Made by a program: the position numbers and the translations under genes. 5,299 bases of DNA from contig JAJAZG010000363.1 of assembly GCA_026785865.1 (NCBI GenBank), positions 1 to 5,299 of the forward strand, read 5' to 3'. This stretch comes from Pseudanabaena sp. CAN_BIN31 (GTDB lineage Bacteria > Cyanobacteriota > Cyanobacteriia > Pseudanabaenales > Pseudanabaenaceae). The notes beneath the pieces were generated by a model. That model did no database searches and was not told the DNA's origin. It saw nothing but the letters and a program-made list of their open reading frames with translations. Every line of letters begins with the position of its first letter. Position 1 is the stretch's first letter. Positions 3,936 to 5,299 of the stretch are shown here, piece after piece.

Positions 3936-5299
3936 ATGTCTGACCATAATGGCGTAATGATGCAGTACTTTCACTGGTATATGCCAGATGATGGCAGTTT
4001 GTGGAAGCAGGTAGCCGAGAAAGTTGAAGAATTAGCAAAAATTGGAATTACTTCTCTATGGTTGCCGCCTGCTTATAAAGGTACAGGTGGCGGTATGGAT
4101 GTCGGCTACGGTGCTTATGACTTTTTTGACCTCGGTGAGTTCGATCAAAAAGGCTCAGTCAGGACAAAATATGGCACTAAGGATGAATACATTCACGCTA
4201 TAAAATCAGCGCATAAGCTAGGAATTACGATCTATGCCGATGTTGTGTTTAATCACAAACTTGGTGCCGATCAAAAAGAAGAAATGGAAGCAACTCCATT
4301 TAGTCCTGAAAATCGCAATCAGGCGATCGGTGAATACCAAAAAATTCAAGCTTGGACTCACTTTACCTTTGAGGGGCGCAAGGGCAAATATTCGACAATG
4401 GAGTGGCATTGGTGGCATTTTAATGCGATCGATTACAACGTCTATAACGAAGGTGAGGATGCCATCTATCTACTCAAGGGCAAGTCATTCGATACAGATG
4501 TTGATCAAGAGAAGGGGAACTTTGATTATTTAATGGGTTGCGACCTTGACATGCAGAATTCAGAGGTGCAAGGAGAACTCAAATATTGGGGCGCATGGAA
4601 TTATGATACGACCCATGTAGATGGCTTCCGATTTGATGCGGTTAAACATGTATCAGCAGGTTTCTTTCAGGAATGGCTAGAGCATGTACGTCATCATGCA
4701 AAACGCGATCTCTATGCGGTGGGAGAATACTGGTCTTACGAAGTAGAAGCTTTAAACAATTTTATTGCCGTTACTGAGGGCAAGGTTGATTTATTTGATG
4801 CGCCTTTACACTTAAATTTCCATCTTGCTAGTCAAGCTGGTGAAGATTATGACTTAAGCAAAATTTTTGAGAATACGTTGGTGCAAGTACAGCCTACGCT
4901 TGCCGTTACCTTAGTCGACAACCATGATTCTCAGCCCTTACAGTCCCTAGAGTCAATCGTTGAAGCTTGGTTTAAGCCCCTTGCCTATGCGCTGATTTTG
5001 CTAAGGCGAGAAGGATATCCATGTATTTTCTATGCTGATTATTACGGCGCACATTACAAGGACTATGGTAAAGATGGTAATGAGTATGAAATCTGGATAG
5101 AAAGTCATCAATGGTTACTTGATAAGTTTCTATCAGTACGCCAAACCTATGCCTACGGCGAGCAGTTGGACTATTTCGATCATCCCAATACGATTGGCTG
5201 GACGCGATTAGGCGATGAAGAACATTCTGGTGGTATGGCAGTAGTGCTGAGCAATGGCGAGGATGGACGGAAATGGATGAATGTCGGTCATCCCAATAG
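3936..5299 (+). CDS. cytoplasmic alpha-amylase, glycoside hydrolase family 13, C-terminus cut by window edge
   Basis: Endo-hydrolysis of alpha-1,4-glucan bonds. With no signal peptide it should act in the cytosol on glycogen or maltodextrins. The 454 visible codons start with NGVMMQYFHWY, typical of GH13 subfamily 5 (Bacillus liquefying amylases and E. coli AmyA), which are usually about 480-500 residues, so only a short tail is missing. Conserved region I is DVVFNH (102-107). Domain B follows and contains EWHWWHFNAIDYN (156-168) and DYLMGCDLDMQ (197-207), a calcium-binding region in relatives. Region II is GFRFDAVKH (230-238) with the nucleophile D234 and R232, region III GEYW with the acid/base E264, and region IV VDNHD with the third carboxylate D331. 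All catalytic residues are intact. The last bases TAG are out of frame, so the gene continues; the window ends within the C-terminal beta domain (KWMNVGHPN). It is divergent from the CsbD-like genes, which hints at, but does not prove, shared stress control. Confidence 0.95.
   Translation, partial: MSDHNGVMMQYFHWYMPDDGSLWKQVAEKVEELAKIGITSLWLPPAYKGTGGGMDVGYGAYDFFDLGEFDQKGSVRTKYGTKDEYIHAIKSAHKLGITIYADVVFNHKLGADQKEEMEATPFSPENRNQAIGEYQKIQAWTHFTFEGRKGKYSTMEWHWWHFNAIDYNVYNEGEDAIYLLKGKSFDTDVDQEKGNFDYLMGCDLDMQNSEVQGELKYWGAWNYDTTHVDGFRFDAVKHVSAGFFQEWLEHVRHHAKRDLYAVGEYWSYEVEALNNFIAVTEGKVDLFDAPLHLNFHLASQAGEDYDLSKIFENTLVQVQPTLAVTLVDNHDSQPLQSLESIVEAWFKPLAYALILLRREGYPCIFYADYYGAHYKDYGKDGNEYEIWIESHQWLLDKFLSVRQTYAYGEQLDYFDHPNTIGWTRLGDEEHSGGMAVVLSNGEDGRKWMNVGHPN

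Noticed and set aside
3796..4038. Minus-strand frame spanning the C/G repeat and the amylase start
   Set aside because: It contains translated repeat sequence (APLPKGEGAGGGEG) and overlaps the real amylase N-terminus; a common annotation artefact of this repeat.
4218..4533. A minus-strand frame and an out-of-frame plus-strand frame inside the amylase gene
   Set aside because: Both overlap domain B of an intact GH13 frame and show no family motif.
5297..5299. Terminal TAG read as the amylase stop codon
   Set aside because: The frame from ATG 3936 reads AAT at 5295-5297 and then AG, so TAG is out of frame and the gene is open at the edge.

Overview
The window looks like chromosomal DNA of a cyanobacterium. 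The main evidence is nine perfect copies of the cyanobacterial HIP1 octamer GCGATCGC in the first 1.8 kb. The AT-rich composition, weak or absent Shine-Dalgarno sites on several genes and abundant long hairpin repeats fit this. A filamentous Pseudanabaena-like lineage is my impression only; no marker gene proves it.

Layout: six genes lie on the minus strand and one on the plus strand, and both end genes run off the window. From left to right: (1) the N-terminal 232 residues of a BASS/SBF-type Na+-coupled membrane transporter, minus, cut at base 1; (2) nadC, minus, complete, the quinolinate phosphoribosyltransferase of NAD synthesis; (3) an 87-residue exported or anchored protein whose C-terminal part resembles the start of a FecR-type domain, minus, perhaps a remnant; (4) a 162-residue single-pass membrane protein with a long Pro/Thr/Ala-rich tail, minus, unknown function; (5) an exported protein with two tandem CsbD-like domains, minus; (6) a small cytosolic CsbD-like protein with LEA-type 11-residue repeats, minus; (7) a GH13 cytoplasmic alpha-amylase, plus, missing only its extreme C-terminus.

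The intergenic spaces hold most of the unexplained structure. There are three very long, almost perfect hairpins with 3-nt loops (787-839, 2111-2155, 2202-2227 with 2231-2256), an ordinary terminator-like hairpin after the exported CsbD gene (2832-2862), and a C/G-rich palindromic repeat (3815-3867) just upstream of the amylase promoter region. No gap exceeds 300 bases.

Functional reading: genes 5 and 6 probably form a stress-protein unit, with the cytosolic CsbD transcribed first and the exported tandem CsbD second. They are divergent from the alpha-amylase, which would act on intracellular glycogen or maltodextrin. CsbD proteins are general-stress proteins in other bacteria, so shared stress control with glycogen use is possible, but this is inference from adjacency. 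nadC, the BASS transporter and the two hypothetical proteins show no obvious pathway link. I see no CRISPR array, tRNA, rRNA, transposase, phage gene or defence system, and nothing that clearly forms a new multi-gene system.
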